DNA of 64,000 nt, from contig NZ_HG322950.1 in assembly GCF_000689415.1 (NCBI RefSeq), positions 4,161,501-4,225,500 of the forward strand. The letters are read 5' to 3'. How positions within the stretch are numbered: position 1 is the first letter of the stretch; each line of letters begins with the position of its first letter. Below are positions 62,389 through 64,000 of the stretch, piece after piece. The notes below the pieces were generated by a model. The model was not told the origin of the DNA. It saw only the letters and a list, made by a program, of their open reading frames with translations, and did not search any database. The position numbers and the translations under genes are program-made. This stretch comes from Pseudomonas knackmussii B13. Its GTDB lineage: Bacteria > Pseudomonadota > Gammaproteobacteria > Pseudomonadales > Pseudomonadaceae.

Positions 62389-63030
62389 TCACCAGCGCAG
62401 CAGACGCGGGCCGAGCGCAGCGCCCAGCAGGGTCGGCAGGAGCATGCCCAGCAGATACCAGACGCCCCAGAAGGGAATGCCCATCTCCGGGCAATGCAGG
62501 CAATAGGCAAGGGTCGCGGTGGCGCCGGCGAGCAGCCCGCCGACCGCTCCGGCCAGGCGCAGGCGGGTCGGCGCCAACCCTCGCAGGGCCCAGAACACGG
62601 CAATAAAGGCCGGCACCGAGAGCAGCGCGATGTTCAGCGGGCAGGTGCGCCAGGTCTTGCCGAAGATCAGCTCGGAGCGCGCCTCCACCGGCACCCCGGC
62701 CAGCTCCAGCGCACCGCCCAGCCAGACCAGCAGGACCGGCAGCCCCAGCAGCACCCAGGCCGCTCCGCCGCTCACCCCAGGGCGCGCCAGGCGGCTGCAC
62801 AGCCACAGCGCCAGCGGCGCGAGGCTCCCCGGCAGCGCGACCTTGGCCCAGAACAGCGGAGTGCGCGCGATTTCGGCGAGGTCGGGACGCACACCGAAGA
62901 TCGTCGCCATCAACAGCAACGCGCCCAGGCCGCCGCCCAGCAGGGCGATAGCGAAGCGCTTGCCCAGCGCCTGCCGGTCCACTCGCGTATCGCCGGCGGC
63001 CAGCAGCTCGATCAGTTCATTGGTCTTCAT
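62389..63030 (-). CDS. nrsF: NrsF/DUF1109 anti-sigma membrane protein
   Basis: 213-aa inner-membrane protein with six helices after a short cytosolic N-terminus (MKTNELIELLAAGDTRVDRQ). It matches DUF1109/NrsF, the negative regulator of SigF in Caulobacter, where two Cys are needed to sense metals. Here Cys78, Cys130 (TWRTCP), Cys177 and Cys180 (YCLHCPE) are visible; Cys130 and Cys180 match the two reported positions. It overlaps the sigma gene by 14 bases, a hallmark of a coupled sigma/anti-sigma pair. It should hold the sigma factor inactive until metal stress (inference from the family). Confidence 0.87.
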   Translation of the reverse strand: MKTNELIELLAAGDTRVDRQALGKRFAIALLGGGLGALLLMATIFGVRPDLAEIARTPLFWAKVALPGSLAPLALWLCSRLARPGVSGGAAWVLLGLPVLLVWLGGALELAGVPVEARSELIFGKTWRTCPLNIALLSVPAFIAVFWALRGLAPTRLRLAGAVGGLLAGATATLAYCLHCPEMGIPFWGVWYLLGMLLPTLLGAALGPRLLRW

Positions 63031-63607
63031 CGCTTCGCAACCCTCGGATCATGTTCGCCAGGGCCTTAAGCCCGCGGTGGATGCCCACCTTCACGGCGGA
63101 ACTGGAAAGCCCGGTCAGGCTGGCGGTTTCCTCCACCGACAGCCCCTCCAGCTTCACGTGGACGATCGGCAGGCGCTGCTTGTCGGGCAGCTGCTGCAAC
63201 AGCTTGCCGAGGTCGCGGCTGGCTTGGGCCGGTTCGTCGTCCTCGACTGCGAACAGCTCGCCGTCGTCGTCTTCCAGCGGTTCGTGCAGCGCCTCGCGAC
63301 GGGCGAAGGCGCGGAAATGGTCGGCCAGCTTGTAGCGCGCGATGGCTTGCACCCAGGCCGTCAGCGGCTGTTCGGCACGGTAGGTGTGGCGGGCGTTGTG
63401 CACCGCCAGCAGGACTTCCTGCAGCAGGTCCTCGACCTCGCCGGGGCGCTGGTTGAGGCGCCGGCGCAGGAAGGCGCGCAGGTGCGTGCCAAGAGCGGCG
63501 AGGAATTCGCGATAGGCCGCTCCGTCGCCCTCCATGCCGCGCAGCAGCAAGGCCTGCAACTGCGCCTCGCGCGCGATCAACACTTCCTGGCTGGTAGTTC
63601 GTTGCAT
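63017..63607 (-). CDS. ECF sigma factor (SigF/EcfF-like)
   Basis: 196 aa from the ATG at 63607. Region 2 (about 40-100): LRRRLNQRPGEVEDLLQEVL, LTAWVQAIARYKLADHFR. Region 4 (about 140-185): QLPDKQRLPIVHVKLEGLSV, TASLTGLSSSAVKVGIHRGL. It overlaps nrsF by 14 bases. The start is uncertain: TGTAACC-N16-CGAACT (63596-63624) has its -10 downstream of this ATG, so a transcript from it would need another start, for example GTG at 63583 or ATG at 63535 (172 aa). The same promoter occurs before the bufferin gene, so this sigma probably drives both itself and that gene. Confidence 0.87.
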   Translation of the reverse strand: MQRTTSQEVLIAREAQLQALLLRGMEGDGAAYREFLAALGTHLRAFLRRRLNQRPGEVEDLLQEVLLAVHNARHTYRAEQPLTAWVQAIARYKLADHFRAFARREALHEPLEDDDGELFAVEDDEPAQASRDLGKLLQQLPDKQRLPIVHVKLEGLSVEETASLTGLSSSAVKVGIHRGLKALANMIRGLRSDEDQ

Positions 63608-63624
63608 CGGCCGTCCTGGTTACA
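63596..63624 (-). promoter_or_regulatory. Candidate autoregulatory ECF promoter (sigma gene)
   Basis: Minus strand: TGTAACC (63618-63624), exactly 16 bases, then CGAACT (63596-63601). It shares both elements and the trailing AC with the bufferin promoter. It overlaps the apparent start codon of the sigma gene (63605-63607). Confidence 0.7.
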
Positions 63625-63753
63625 CCGCGGAAGAATATTTTTCCCCTGTCCGCCCCCAGCCTGCTGGCGGAACCTCGGCCCCTGTAAAAAACAGGCCGCA
63701 GTTCAATACGTTAGGGCCGCGTCGAATAAATCTCAAAAAAAATTTCAGGCGGC

Positions 63754-63782
63754 TGTAACCGGATCGCCGCCCCCGGCGAACT
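63754..63782 (+). promoter_or_regulatory. ECF-type promoter of the bufferin gene
   Basis: TGTAACC (63754-63760), 16 bases, CGAACT (63777-63782). The spacing and elements equal those before the sigma gene and resemble the GTAACC-N16-CGAA motif reported for Caulobacter SigF (from memory). A start of transcription about seven bases on gives a leader of roughly 50 nt to the ATG at 63841. Confidence 0.8.
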
Positions 63783-63840
63783 ACTCATCGAGCCGCCGGA
63801 AAGCACTCCGCGGCCCCTCAACCGAACTGGAGACCGCACC

Positions 63841-64000
63841 ATGAAAACCCTGACCCTCGCCACCGCCGCCCTCGCCCTCGCCGCCATCACCGGTGCCGCC
63901 CTGGCCGACGACATGAACACCAAGGCCAGCAATGGCGCGGCCATGGAGAAATGCTACGGCGTGGCCCTGGCCGGCAAGAACGACTGCAAGGCCGGCGCCG
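63841..64000 (+). CDS. bufA1: Bufferin-type metallophore precursor (BufA1/DUF2282), partial
   Basis: First 53 codons; the gene runs off the window. A signal peptide MKTLTLATAALALAAITGAA is cleaved near ALA|DD, and EKCYGVALAGKNDCKAG carries the first Cys residues of the DUF2282 family. Bufferins are ribosomally made periplasmic peptides whose Cys residues are modified to bind copper, made by the DUF692 enzyme BufB with BufC and released by export (recent literature from memory). The gene has a GGAG ribosome-binding site and the ECF-type promoter 58 bp upstream. BufB/BufC and DoxX genes are expected just to the right but are not visible. Confidence 0.85.
   Translation, partial: MKTLTLATAALALAAITGAALADDMNTKASNGAAMEKCYGVALAGKNDCKAGA

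Overview
The window looks like chromosomal DNA of a high-GC Pseudomonas related to, but distinct from, P. aeruginosa. Evidence is gene content and order: the first 20 kb match, as far as I remember that map, the PAO1 block aroP2 - rbdA - bolA - fumC2 (about PA0866 to PA0853), and 40.5-55.6 kb match the block gbuR - gbuA ... aphA - MscS-type channel (about PA1422 to PA1408). Pseudomonas-type REP hairpins of the GTAGGAGCG class lie in many gaps. No transposase, integrase, phage gene, tRNA, rRNA or CRISPR array was recognised.

Layout. 0-24.6 kb is mostly core metabolism and regulation: an SDR, an old-yellow-enzyme oxidoreductase with a divergent MerR regulator and a textbook 19-bp-spacer MerR promoter, the ribosome-rescue hydrolase ArfB, an MliC-type lysozyme inhibitor, an aromatic amino acid permease, AraC/XapX/MDR genes, a TenA-like protein, the membrane c-di-GMP enzyme RbdA, a LuxR-type regulator with a methyltransferase, TrhO with a DsbA-like partner, BolA, fumarase C, a DMT exporter, a threonine-dehydratase-like enzyme, a 1-Cys peroxiredoxin and a thiolase. 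24.7-39.9 kb is a type I secretion locus: a giant LapA-like adhesin (N-terminal retention module with a TAAG LapG-type site, about twelve 156-residue repeats, two vWA domains, RTX repeats) divergent from its TolC-like, ABC and HlyD-like exporter genes. As given, the adhesin is split by a frameshift at a chimeric repeat junction near 30.35 kb.

40.5-49.3 kb is a 4-guanidinobutyrate/arginine catabolic cluster: GbuR, guanidinobutyrase, an NTF2-like protein, NCS1 and SSS permeases, a ThDP decarboxylase of the 5-guanidino-2-oxopentanoate type and an MBL hydrolase. It is followed by a 41-codon gene behind a near-perfect Anr box (the position of PA1414/SicX), a DMT transporter, the acetylpolyamine operon aphA plus binding protein, and a large MscS channel. 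55.8-62.3 kb holds a UvrD-type helicase, a FabF2-like ketosynthase and a GFA-family protein divergent across a perfect 9-bp dyad, a single-polypeptide EgtB-EgtD ergothioneine enzyme, and a DUF427 protein.

The right edge (62.4-64 kb) begins a metal-stress system: an ECF sigma factor, its NrsF-type anti-sigma, and the first residues of a bufferin-type (DUF2282) peptide. The same promoter motif, TGTAACC-N16-CGAACT, lies before both the sigma gene and the bufferin gene; the sigma copy overlaps the apparent start codon. Long reading frames antisense to the real genes are a product of high GC and are not annotated.
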